Shown: in pieces, positions 9,367 to 16,507 of the stretch | How the letters are laid out: each line of letters begins with the position of its first letter | Numbering within the stretch: position 1 is the first letter of the stretch | Origin: CAYNST01 sp964399955 | Lineage (GTDB): Bacteria > Pseudomonadota > Gammaproteobacteria > Pseudomonadales > Cellvibrionaceae | Direction: 5' to 3' | NCBI GenBank assembly: GCA_964399955.1 | Contig: CAYNST010000044.1 | Span: 1 to 25,185 of the forward strand | DNA length: 25,185 nucleotides | Notes under the pieces: model-generated | Database searches by the model: none | Told to the model about the DNA's origin: nothing | What the model saw: the letters and a program-made list of their open reading frames with translations, nothing else | Position numbers and translations under genes: made by a program

Positions 9367-9481
9367 GTGTGCGAGGTTGATGGAGCGAGATCCCCTGGCA
9401 CACTCCTAGTTGGTTGTTTATGAATGCAGTCCCAAAGGTATGAGCATTTCCCCGGTCGTTATACGAGCCGGGGTTTTTTTT
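9367..9481 (+). ncRNA. Candidate ErsA/Spot 42-position small RNA downstream of polA
   Basis: Predicted RNA of about 115 nt, running from the sigma-E-type promoter to the terminator at 9450-9481. Its 5' end can fold into a hairpin: GTGTGC (9367-9372) pairs with GCACAC (9398-9403), extended past one mismatch by AGG/CCT, leaving a C-rich loop with GATCCCCTG (9389-9397). A linker with CTCCT follows, then the terminator stem. Pseudomonas places the AlgU-dependent Hfq-binding small RNA ErsA just downstream of polA, and enterobacteria place Spot 42 there. Position and promoter type therefore favour an ErsA relative; I cannot confirm sequence homology from memory. No plausible reading frame covers it. 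Confidence 0.6.
9450..9481 (+). terminator. Rho-independent terminator of candidate small RNA 1 (and possibly polA)
   Basis: CCCCGGTCG (9450-9458) pairs with CGAGCCGGGG (9464-9473), with a single bulged G and the loop TTATA, followed by eight T (9474-9481). Confidence 0.88.
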
Positions 9482-9592
9482 GCCTGCGTGTTGGGCCCTC
9501 TCCAACCGTTGCCGGACGCAGCCGGCCTTCCCGCCTGGAGCGCTTGCTGGCCGAGCAGCCTGTGGATATTCACTTTCTTCTGCAGCAAGGTT

Positions 9593-9619
9593 GAACTTGT
9601 TCAAAAATCGAACATCCAA
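9593..9619 (+). promoter_or_regulatory. Sigma-E/AlgU-type promoter 2 (weaker -10)
   Basis: GAACTT (9593-9598) preceded by TT, a 16-base spacer and TCCAA (9615-9619). The -35 element is perfect and the spacer equals that of promoter 1. The -10 differs from TCTRA at one position. The predicted start is around 9624. Confidence 0.4.
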
Positions 9620-9623
9620 AGCT

Positions 9624-9712
9624 TTGCCCTTCGATGTTCGGCGCAGCCCACGTTCTCCTGTCGAGCATCGTATTTGACCCAGTGGTTTTCCCCAAGATCA
9701 CTGGGTTTTTTT
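9624..9712 (+). ncRNA. Candidate second small RNA, about 90 nt
   Basis: Bounded by the weaker sigma-E-type promoter and a good terminator. The body can form CGATG (9632-9636) with CATCG (9666-9670) around an unpaired CCCACGTTCTCCTG stretch, then the terminator hairpin. A CGAACATC (9609-9616)/GATGTTCG (9633-9640) inverted repeat overlaps the promoter and start region and could be an operator. The start site is approximate. Alternatively the terminator simply insulates mutM from plus-strand read-through. Confidence 0.4.
9677..9712 (+). terminator. Rho-independent terminator before convergent mutM
   Basis: ACCCAGTG (9677-9684) pairs with CACTGGGT (9699-9706), with a 14-base loop and a run of seven T (9706-9712). 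The opposite strand lacks a T-run, so it works for plus-strand transcripts only. Confidence 0.8.
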
Positions 9713-9736
9713 CGTTGGGCGACGGGCGTTCCGCTG

Positions 9737-10552
9737 TCATTTCTGGCAGCCCGGGCAATACACTGTACTGCGCTGCGCCAGCCGCACCTCCGTCAAAGGT
9801 TGCATGCACGCTTTGCAGGGTTTGCCGCCGCGGCCGTAAACCCGCAATTCCTGGGCAAAATAACCGGGTTTGCCATCACCGCCCACAAAGTCTCGCAGGG
9901 TTGTACCACCGCGCTCAATGGCCGCGTGCAAAACCTGTTTGACATTGGCTGCCAGCAAGGTGGCCTGTGCTCGAGTCAGCTTGCCTGCCGCTTTGCTCGG
10001 GTTGATCCCGCTCATGAATAGAGCTTCATTCGCATAGATATTGCCCACGCCCACCACCATTTTGGCGTCCATAAGCCAGGGCTTGACAGCCTGGCTGCGT
10101 TTGCGGGAGCGCTGGTAGAGATACTCGGCGGTGAATTGGTCCGACAGTGGCTCAGGCCCGAGCCCGGCAATCAGCAGGTGTTGCTCGGCGGGCTCTGTCG
10201 TCCACAGCAAGGCGCCAAAGCGTCGCGGGTCGTGGTAGCGCAGCAGGGTGCCGTCTGCCATTTGCCAGTCAATGTGATCGTGTTTGCCAGGGGCCTGATG
10301 GCGGCTGGCAATGCGCAGGCTGCCGGACATGCCCAAGTGCCAAAGTGCGGTGCCTTCGGCAAAATCGAACAGCAAATACTTGCCACGGCGGCGGATATCC
10401 AGCAGCGCCTGTCCTTTCAGCACATGGTCAAGTTCCGATGGCACCGGCCAGCGCAGCTGCGCGTTGCGCACGGTGACCGAGCTGACGGTCTTGGCAAGCA
10501 GATGGGGCGCAAGGCCACGCCGTGTGGTTTCTACTTCGGGCAATTCGGGCAA
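9737..10552 (-). CDS. mutM: Formamidopyrimidine-DNA glycosylase (Fpg/MutM)
   Basis: Base-excision repair enzyme that removes 8-oxoguanine and ring-opened purines and nicks the abasic site (271 residues; E. coli 269). The N-terminus PELPEVETTRRGL carries the catalytic Pro2 and Glu3. GVGNIYANEALF is the helix-two-turns-helix. The C-terminal zinc finger has four cysteines in C-x2-C ... C-x2-C form (KPCKAC, YCPGC). The start codon is TTG at 10552: proline must be residue 2 in the mature enzyme, and AAGGAG sits 6 bases upstream. It lies downstream of rpmG, as in E. coli, but a terminator separates them. Confidence 0.97.
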   Translation of the reverse strand: MPELPEVETTRRGLAPHLLAKTVSSVTVRNAQLRWPVPSELDHVLKGQALLDIRRRGKYLLFDFAEGTALWHLGMSGSLRIASRHQAPGKHDHIDWQMADGTLLRYHDPRRFGALLWTTEPAEQHLLIAGLGPEPLSDQFTAEYLYQRSRKRSQAVKPWLMDAKMVVGVGNIYANEALFMSGINPSKAAGKLTRAQATLLAANVKQVLHAAIERGGTTLRDFVGGDGKPGYFAQELRVYGRGGKPCKACMQPLTEVRLAQRSTVYCPGCQK

Positions 10553-10795
10553 GTGCGGCTCCTTGGCTGATTCTCATTGCAGTGCACCCATGAAAGAGTT
10601 CAACGGCGGGCATGGGTTCCGCATTGCTCAGGCTTGGCCGGTGGATGGTGCCTGTTGGCAGTAGAGCCCGGGGCCGGGGATTGCTTGTGGGGCAGTGGTC
10701 GCCACCTCGACAGGCCCCGGCTGGCGCTGTGATTGGAATAGCTTTGGGCCGCTGCCACTGATGCAGGTAAACCGGATTCTGCCGGGCCACAACGC

Positions 10796-10822
10796 AAAAA
10801 ACCCGGCCAAAGCCGGGTTTTT
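10796..10822 (-). terminator. Bidirectional Rho-independent terminator after rpmG
   Basis: ACCCGGC (10801-10807) pairs with GCCGGGT (10812-10818) around CAAA, flanked by A-runs on the left and T-runs on the right. It can terminate on either strand. On the minus strand it ends the rpmB-rpmG transcript just after the rpmG stop. The rest of the 10553-10839 gap shows nothing I can support. Confidence 0.88.
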
Positions 10823-10839
10823 GAGGGTGCAATCAAAAC

Positions 10840-10995
10840 CTACTTGATTTTACCTTCCTTGTAGACCACGTGCTTGCGCACGACGGGATCAAATTTTTTG
10901 ATTTCCAGTTTCTCGGGCATGGTGCGCTTGTTCTTGGTGGTGGTGTAGAAGTGACCAGTGCCGGCACTAGAATTTAAACGGATTTTATCTCGCAT
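10840..10995 (-). CDS. rpmG: 50S ribosomal protein L33
   Basis: 51-residue ribosomal protein reading MRDKIRLNSSAGTGHFYTTT at the start and ending VVYKEGKIK. It matches the cysteine-free (zinc-independent) form of L33, which is also the E. coli type. The ATG is preceded by AGGAGA 6 bases upstream. It follows rpmB on the same strand across a 168-base gap that contains the palindromic repeat. A terminator begins 18 bases after its stop. Confidence 0.97.
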   Translation of the reverse strand: MRDKIRLNSSAGTGHFYTTTKNKRTMPEKLEIKKFDPVVRKHVVYKEGKIK

Positions 10996-11048
10996 GGGGT
11001 TATCTCCTGTTAAGCGTGGCTGTGACTATTCTGTTCAATTGAGGAGCT

Positions 11049-11159
11049 GTTCAGGTTGCGTCCAGATTGGGTCAGGGCAAGGCAAAAAATGTGAATTTAC
11101 ACGTGTAAACGACCATTTTTGAACGCAGCCATGGGCGAATCTGGGCGTGAGCTGTTCAG
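11049..11159 (-). repeat. Interspersed palindromic repeat, copy 1 (rpmB-rpmG intergenic)
   Basis: About 111 bases centred on the perfect palindrome TTTACACGTGTAAA (11096-11109). The two arms are diverged inverted copies: each carries a CCAGATT block about 40 bases from the centre and an A-run followed by TG near the core. GAGCTGTTCAG occurs as an 11-base direct repeat at both outer edges (11044-11054, 11149-11159). It aligns with the copies at 20916-21012 and 23090-23198 when read on the minus strand. Confidence 0.75.
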
Positions 11160-11163
11160 CTAC

Positions 11164-11400
11164 CTAGAATTTTTCGCCACGCGCACGAAGATCGACCAAC
11201 ACGCTGTCGATTCCGTTTTTATCAATGATACGCATGCCCTTGCAGGAGACGCGCAGTTTTACAAAACGCTTTTCTGATTCCACCCAGAAGCGGTGGGTGT
11301 GCAAGTTGGGCAAAAAGCGACGCTTGGTGTGGTTTTTTGCGTGGGATACGTTGTTACCGGTGATCGGGCGCTTGCCGGTAATCTGACATACTCTAGACAT
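11164..11400 (-). CDS. rpmB: 50S ribosomal protein L28
   Basis: 78 residues, the same length as E. coli L28, beginning MSRVCQITGKRPITGNNVSH and containing RRFLPNLHTHRFW. It is the first gene of the conserved rpmB-rpmG pair. Two sigma-70-like promoters lie upstream (11531-11559 and 11570-11598). A TGGTTG/CAACCA inverted repeat lies in the leader, ending about 11 bases before the start. The Shine-Dalgarno (GAGG) is modest. Confidence 0.97.
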   Translation of the reverse strand: MSRVCQITGKRPITGNNVSHAKNHTKRRFLPNLHTHRFWVESEKRFVKLRVSCKGMRIIDKNGIDSVLVDLRARGEKF

Positions 11401-11530
11401 CGTTCTGCCTCATGGTTGTAACCGCACGGCAACCATTAGCGCGCGGCGATGTGTTCAACAATCGAATTCAGGCCCAGCCACAGCACCCAGGGATGCCAAG
11501 CTCAAAAGGCGACCAAAAAATGAGGCGCGT

Positions 11531-11559
11531 TTTATACCAGAAGCAGTTGCGGAAAGCAA
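11531..11559 (-). promoter_or_regulatory. rpmB proximal sigma-70-like promoter
   Basis: Read on the minus strand: TTGCTT (11554-11559), a 17-base spacer and TATAAA (11531-11536). Confidence 0.5.
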
Positions 11560-11569
11560 TAGTGCGCGC

Positions 11570-11598
11570 ATTATATGCGCAATGATCGCCCCTGTGAA
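11570..11598 (-). promoter_or_regulatory. rpmB distal sigma-70 promoter
   Basis: Read on the minus strand: TTCACA (11593-11598), a 17-base spacer and a perfect TATAAT (11570-11575). This is a strong housekeeping promoter sitting just after the radC stop. Confidence 0.72.
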
Positions 11599-11604
11599 CC
11601 CGGC

Positions 11605-12279
11605 TCAAAGCCAGCCGCGCTCGGCAAAGGACACCACCTCCCCCTCGCCCACCACAAAGTGGTCCAGCACCCGCACATCCACCAACCCCAGTGCCTGGCT
11701 CAAGCGGTCGGTGATGTGGCGGTCAGCGTTACTGGGTTCTGCTACCCCGGAGGGGTGATTGTGGGCAAAAATTACCGCAGCGGCGTTGTACGCCAACACT
11801 TTTTTAACCACTTCGCGCGGGTAGACACCGGCGCTGTCAATGGTGCCGGTGGACAGCTCCTCGTAACGCAACAGTCGGTGCTGGTTGTCCAGAAACAGCG
11901 CAGCAAACACCTCATGCGGCTTGTGCCGCAATTGTGTCACCAGATAGTCGCGCACCGCGCTGACACTGCTCAACGCCTGCGGTCGGGTCAGTTGCTCGGC
12001 CAGATGCCGCCGTCCCATCTCCAGCACCGCCTGCAGCTGGGCAAATTTTGCCGTGCCCAACCCGTGCGCCTGGCAAAACCGCGTCTGGTCCGCCTCCAGA
12101 ATGGCGCGCAGCCCGCCAAAGTCCGTCAGCAGTTGACGGGCCAAGTCTACTGCTGACACACCGGCGCAGCCGGTACGCAGGAAGATAGCCAGCAGCTCGG
12201 CGTCCGACAATGCTCCCGAACCGCGGGCGATGAGTTTTTCTCGAGGCCGCTCACAGGCGGGCCAGTTTTTGATGGACAT
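11605..12279 (-). CDS. radC: RadC/JAB-domain protein
   Basis: 224 residues with an N-terminal helix-hairpin-helix-like segment (LSDAELLAIFLRTG) and a C-terminal JAB/MPN metalloprotease-like domain. The metal-binding signature HNHPSG followed by Asp in SNAD is intact. The historical role in DNA repair is disputed and the biochemical activity of the family remains uncertain. ATG start with AGGGG about 6 bases upstream. It is divergent from coaBC and upstream of rpmB on the same strand, as in E. coli. Confidence 0.95.
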   Translation of the reverse strand: MSIKNWPACERPREKLIARGSGALSDAELLAIFLRTGCAGVSAVDLARQLLTDFGGLRAILEADQTRFCQAHGLGTAKFAQLQAVLEMGRRHLAEQLTRPQALSSVSAVRDYLVTQLRHKPHEVFAALFLDNQHRLLRYEELSTGTIDSAGVYPREVVKKVLAYNAAAVIFAHNHPSGVAEPSNADRHITDRLSQALGLVDVRVLDHFVVGEGEVVSFAERGWL

Positions 12280-12435
12280 GAAAACCCCTGGTATTTCTTG
12301 GTACCACAGTGGGCATCAGCAGCGATCTGCGCCCCCGGAAAGTGGTATGTTATTACCTGCGCGCCGGCTGGAGCAGGCGCATTCAGCAGCAGGACGTGTA
12401 GCAGAACAGCCACTTTATGGGAGCGATTTCAACCG

Positions 12436-13665
12436 GTGTCTATAGCAGAGCCCTTGTTGAGCAATAAAAAAATAGTGCTGGGCATTACCGGCGGCATAGC
12501 CGCGTACAAGGCGGCGGAGCTGGTGCGTCAGTTGGTGCGTGCGGGCGCGCTGGTCAGGGTGGTAATGACGCAAGCCGCGCAGGCGTTCATCACCCCTTTG
12601 ACCCTGCAGGCGTTGTCCGGCCATGAAGTGCATACCCAACTGCTGGACAGTCGCGCCGAGGCGGGTATGGGCCATATCGAGCTGGCCCGCTGGGCCGACC
12701 TGCTGCTGGTTGCGCCGGCCTCGGCGGACTTTCTGGCGCGCATGGCGCACGGTTTGGCGGACGATCTTCTGTCTGCTTTATGCCTGGCGACCTCTGCTCC
12801 TGTTGCCGTTGCACCGGCCATGAATCAACAGATGTGGCGTCACGCTGCCACCCAGGACAATGTCCAGCTGTTGGCGCTGCGCGGTGTGCACATCTGGGGG
12901 CCGGACGAAGGTGTGCAGGCTTGTGGTGATGTGGGGCCCGGACGCATGCTGGAGGCCCAGGCACTGGCTGAACGGGTTGATGGGCTGTTTCGGCCGCCTG
13001 TTCTGGCTGGCCGCAAAGTGGTGATTACCGCAGGCCCCACCTTTGAACCCATCGACCCGGTGCGCTATATCGGCAATCACAGCTCTGGCAAGATGGGCTA
13101 TGCTTTGGCCGAGGCGGCACAAATTTCGGGTGCGCAAACGGTATTGATCAGCGGCCCCACGCACCTTGATGCGCCACTTGGCGTACAAATGATAAAGGTG
13201 ACGACGGCGCTGGAGATGCTGGATGAGGCGCTTCGGGCCGCAGTCGATGCGGATGTGTTCATTGCCGCGGCGGCGGTTGCCGACTACCGGCCGGAGCAGG
13301 TGGCAGAACAAAAAATAAAGAAGGTCCCGGGCGTTTCGCCGGTGTTGAATCTGGTGCAAAACCCAGACATTGTGTCCCAGGTTGCCGCTCTTGAGCCAAG
13401 GCCCTTCACTGTCGGTTTTGCTGCAGAAACCGAAGCCCTGGTGCCTCATGCGCAGCAAAAGCGGCTGAAAAAGGGGCTGGATATCATTGTTGCCAATGAT
13501 GTCTCCAGGGCCGGTATCGGCTTCAACAGCGACTTTAACGAGGTGACCCTCATAGATGCTGCCGGCCAGTCGGTATTGAGTGTGCGCAGCAAGAGGCGCC
13601 TGGCGCAGGACCTTGTGGAAGAGATAGCCCGCCGCTTGGCACCCGTTGCCGATTGCGACGCCTGA
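12436..13665 (+). CDS. coaBC: Bifunctional phosphopantothenoylcysteine decarboxylase/phosphopantothenate-cysteine ligase
   Basis: Coenzyme A biosynthesis, steps two and three after pantothenate kinase; about 409 residues (E. coli 406). The N-terminal FMN-dependent CoaC half has GITGGIAAYK, the catalytic His80 in GMGHIELARWAD, the PAMN motif from Pro127 and the substrate-clamp Cys163 in QACGDVGPGR. The C-terminal CoaB half has TAGPTFEPIDPVRYIGNHSSGKMG and AAVADYRP followed by KIKK, the expected lysine region. I chose GTG at 12436. TTG codons at 12454 and 12457 are alternatives, and the frame is open upstream to 12298 without family similarity. The ribosome-binding site is weak, so the start is uncertain by about 7 codons. 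Confidence 0.95.
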   Translation: MSIAEPLLSNKKIVLGITGGIAAYKAAELVRQLVRAGALVRVVMTQAAQAFITPLTLQALSGHEVHTQLLDSRAEAGMGHIELARWADLLLVAPASADFLARMAHGLADDLLSALCLATSAPVAVAPAMNQQMWRHAATQDNVQLLALRGVHIWGPDEGVQACGDVGPGRMLEAQALAERVDGLFRPPVLAGRKVVITAGPTFEPIDPVRYIGNHSSGKMGYALAEAAQISGAQTVLISGPTHLDAPLGVQMIKVTTALEMLDEALRAAVDADVFIAAAAVADYRPEQVAEQKIKKVPGVSPVLNLVQNPDIVSQVAALEPRPFTVGFAAETEALVPHAQQKRLKKGLDIIVANDVSRAGIGFNSDFNEVTLIDAAGQSVLSVRSKRRLAQDLVEEIARRLAPVADCDA

Positions 13666-13844
13666 AGTACCTGTGGGGCCGACTGAATAGGTGCCGCCGC
13701 GTCTGCCGCAAAATGAATTTGTGACGATTGCGCCGCAGTGAATAGAATGGCGCCCAACGGCTGCGCGCCTACCGTTTTGCCCGGTCCCGTGACTGCGTGC
13801 GGCAACAGGGATCAGCCGCCAGTTGAAAGCTCGAGGAGCAAAGA

Positions 13845-16337
13845 GTGCCTTCCCCATCAGCAAAAAGAACAGATAAAAAAGCGGACACCCCCCTCTCCAG
13901 GCTGGCCGGTCGTACCCAGCAGTTGGTTGCTGAGTCTCCGGTGGCAAGCAGCCTGGCGCTCAGCATTATTGCGGGCGTTGCCTTCATCGCGCTGTGCGGC
14001 CTGTTTGCCTGGCATCATTATGTAGTCCAGGAGCGCGACCGGCAGGTGCAGGTGTTTGCCGAGCAGAACGCCCGTGCAGCGGCAAGCGACCTTGGCAGCT
14101 ACCTGCAAAGCGTCAACGACAGGCTCAATTATTTTACCGGCAGCCGCAGCCTGCACACCGCACTGCAGTACGAAGACCCGGTCGGACGGGCAGAAATGCA
14201 CCAGGCCGTCGCCAACAGTTTCCCTTCTGCGCTGGCCATTCGCTTGTTCGCGCGGGACGAGGCAAGGGTAGACCTGCAGGCGGATCCACCCTTGCGCTTC
14301 TCGGAGCTGGAACTGATACGCCGCGCGGAGCGCCGCGAGCCCTCCCTTCCGGAAGCCCTCAATATTGGCGATGACAGCTGGCGGCTGAACGTAATTGCGC
14401 CGGTGCCAAAAGACCCGGCAGCGGAAGTGGTAGGCACGCTGATGGTGACCCTGCCCATGGGCGAAATTTACCAGCGTCTGCGAGCGGATGTGGAGCCGGT
14501 GGGCAAAATTGCGCTGTTTCAGACCTTCGAGAACAAACCAAGGCTGATCAACAGCTTTGGCCAGGGGGATCTGTTCGTCAGCGAGCGCATAGCCATCCCG
14601 GGCACCCATTGGCAGGTGGAGTTCACCGCGTCGGAAAAACTCATTGAGCAAACCGACATAGATTTCACCCTGCTGCTGTTGGTGAGCGTTATCGCCTCTC
14701 TGGCCACGCTGGCTCTATTCATGACCTGTGGCTTGTTGATTGGCAGAAGCATTCAGCGCAGGCAGCAAGCTCTGGAGGAGACTCATGCGCGGATGGGACG
14801 CTCCGGCGCCGAGAGGCGCGGGCAGGGCGCCCAGGATCTGCTGGATATTGACGTTATGGCTGAAGACGCAGACCTGCTGGCGTTCGCAGACGCTGAAGAT
14901 CTGGATACAGAGCCGCTGGACATCCGCGAAATTCTGGAGGAGGTAGAGCAGCAGGCCAAAGCCGATGTGCCCGCTCATGTTTTCCGCTCCTACGATATTC
15001 GCGGTCTGGCCGAGACAGAGATCACTACCAGCCTGGCTCACAAGGTGGGACAAGCGGTGGGCAGTGAAGCGCTGGATCAAGGTGAGCAGACGCTGATTGT
15101 GGCCCGTGACGCACGTACCCATAGCCCAATTCTGACCGAGAACCTGATTCGCGGCATACTCAGTACCGGCTGCCGGGTGTTGAACATCGGCACTGTTCCC
15201 ACGCCCCTGCTGTACTTTGCCACAGAGACACTGAAGGCCAGCAGCAGCGGTGTCATGGTAACCGCCAGCCACAACCCCGCAGATTTCAACGGTTTCAAGG
15301 TGGTTCTGAAGGGCAAGACCCGGATGGGCAATGACATCCAGTCCATCCGCACGCGCATACTGAACAGCAATTTCCGCCAGGGAATTGGTTTGGAGGAGCA
15401 CAAGGATGTTGTGAGTGACTATGTGGAAACCATATTTTCCGATGTGGCGCTTGCGGGTGAAATTTCCATTGTGATCGACGCCGCCAATGGCGTGGCCGGC
15501 AAGGTTGCGCCCCGGTTGTTCGAGGAGTTGGGCTGCCAGGTGACGCCGCTCTTTTGCGATCTGGACGGCTCGTTCCCCAACCACGATCCGGACCCCTCGG
15601 TAGCCGAAAACCTGACCGCACTGATCGCCAAGGTCAAAGAGACCCGTGCCGATATCGGTGTGGCCTTTGACGGCGACGGCGACCGGCTGGCGGTGGTGAC
15701 GCCCAAAGGCGAAATCATCTGGCCGGACCGCTTGTTGATGCTGTTTGCCAAGGATGTGCTGTCGCGCAACCCCGGCGGCGATGTGGTGTTTGATGTGAAG
15801 AGCTCCCGCTTGTTGAACGAGGTCATCAGCAGTTGCGGCGGCCGACCGATCATGTGGAGCACCGGGCACGCACCCATGCGCGCCAAGGTGCTGGAGACCG
15901 GCGCGTTGATTGGCGGGGAGTTTTCCGGGCATATTTTCATCAAAGACCGCTGGTACGGGTTTGATGACGGCCTCTACGCGGCGGCTCGTCTGATCGAGAT
16001 TATGAGCCTGCGCGACGAGACCCTGGACGAGATCTTCGACGAGTTTCCGAAGCTGGAAGCAACGCCGGAGCTGCGTGTGAGTGTGCCGGAGAACAAAAAG
16101 TTTGAAATAATAGAGCGCCTGAAAGAACATGGCGACTTTGCCGAGGCCAAGCTCATTACCATCGACGGTGTGCGCATAGAATTTCCTTACGGCTGGGCGT
16201 TGGTGCGCGCCTCCAATACCTCCGCGCACCTGACCATGCGCTTCGAAGCAGAGACCAAAGAACAGATTCACAGCTTGAAGGCAATGCTGACCCGAGAGAT
16301 TCGCAAGCTGGACGAGTCCATTGCATTCATATGGTAA
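13845..16337 (+). CDS. algC: Phosphomannomutase/phosphoglucomutase AlgC, long membrane-anchored form
   Basis: Interconverts mannose-6-P/mannose-1-P and glucose-6-P/glucose-1-P for exopolysaccharide and LPS precursors. The product has 830 residues. Residues ~1-378 form an N-terminal extension: one membrane segment (~35-57), an extracytoplasmic sensor-like region, a second membrane segment (~271-298) and an acidic linker (~332-372). From Val379 (VFRSYDIRG) comes a complete mutase: catalytic Ser475 in TASHNP, Mg-binding DGDGDR from Asp609, sugar-binding GGEFSGH from Gly690 and phosphate-binding RASNTS from Arg788. The GTG start at 13845 has GAGGAG about 7 bases upstream. Similar long forms are annotated in pseudomonads. 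It sits between coaBC and argB as in Pseudomonas, but without dut. Confidence 0.95.
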   Translation: MPSPSAKRTDKKADTPLSRLAGRTQQLVAESPVASSLALSIIAGVAFIALCGLFAWHHYVVQERDRQVQVFAEQNARAAASDLGSYLQSVNDRLNYFTGSRSLHTALQYEDPVGRAEMHQAVANSFPSALAIRLFARDEARVDLQADPPLRFSELELIRRAERREPSLPEALNIGDDSWRLNVIAPVPKDPAAEVVGTLMVTLPMGEIYQRLRADVEPVGKIALFQTFENKPRLINSFGQGDLFVSERIAIPGTHWQVEFTASEKLIEQTDIDFTLLLLVSVIASLATLALFMTCGLLIGRSIQRRQQALEETHARMGRSGAERRGQGAQDLLDIDVMAEDADLLAFADAEDLDTEPLDIREILEEVEQQAKADVPAHVFRSYDIRGLAETEITTSLAHKVGQAVGSEALDQGEQTLIVARDARTHSPILTENLIRGILSTGCRVLNIGTVPTPLLYFATETLKASSSGVMVTASHNPADFNGFKVVLKGKTRMGNDIQSIRTRILNSNFRQGIGLEEHKDVVSDYVETIFSDVALAGEISIVIDAANGVAGKVAPRLFEELGCQVTPLFCDLDGSFPNHDPDPSVAENLTALIAKVKETRADIGVAFDGDGDRLAVVTPKGEIIWPDRLLMLFAKDVLSRNPGGDVVFDVKSSRLLNEVISSCGGRPIMWSTGHAPMRAKVLETGALIGGEFSGHIFIKDRWYGFDDGLYAAARLIEIMSLRDETLDEIFDEFPKLEATPELRVSVPENKKFEIIERLKEHGDFAEAKLITIDGVRIEFPYGWALVRASNTSAHLTMRFEAETKEQIHSLKAMLTREIRKLDESIAFIW

Positions 16338-16357
16338 TGGCGCCGGTAAACGCCCAA

Positions 16358-16475
16358 CGCGCAGCGCCAGTCGGGGCTGCGCGGAGACATTCAACTTCTG
16401 CAAGGTTCTGGTTATAAGCCTGCCTGCAAGCCGAGTCCGCGCTTGCGGGCAGTCAACCAGTACCCGTGCCGGTTG
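16358..16475 (+). promoter_or_regulatory. Three consecutive hairpins in the algC-argB gap
   Basis: Three inverted repeats occupy the argB leader. CGCGCAGC (16358-16365) pairs with GCTGCGCG (16376-16383). CTGCCTGCAAGC (16420-16431) pairs with GCTTGCGGGCAG (16441-16452), with one T-G wobble. CAACC (16454-16458) pairs with GGTTG (16471-16475). None has a T-run. They may be a processed or regulated leader; function unknown. Confidence 0.4.
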
Positions 16476-16507
16476 GTCAGTAACAAATAGATAACAGGTT
16501 GCAAGCA

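Larger units (their letters stand above)
9310..9736. other. polA-mutM intergenic region with two candidate small RNA units
   Basis: No protein gene is supported in these 427 bases. In order on the plus strand it holds a sigma-E-type promoter, a first candidate small RNA with terminator, a second weaker sigma-E-type promoter, an 8-bp inverted repeat and a second terminator. mutM converges from the other side. Confidence 0.7.

Noticed and set aside
13666..13844. A decayed dut remnant between coaBC and algC
   Set aside because: No dUTPase motif could be recognised in any frame of the 179 bases.
12778..13947. A 389-codon minus-strand frame opposite coaBC and the start of algC
   Set aside because: It is antisense to conserved CoaBC motifs and its composition is not protein-like.
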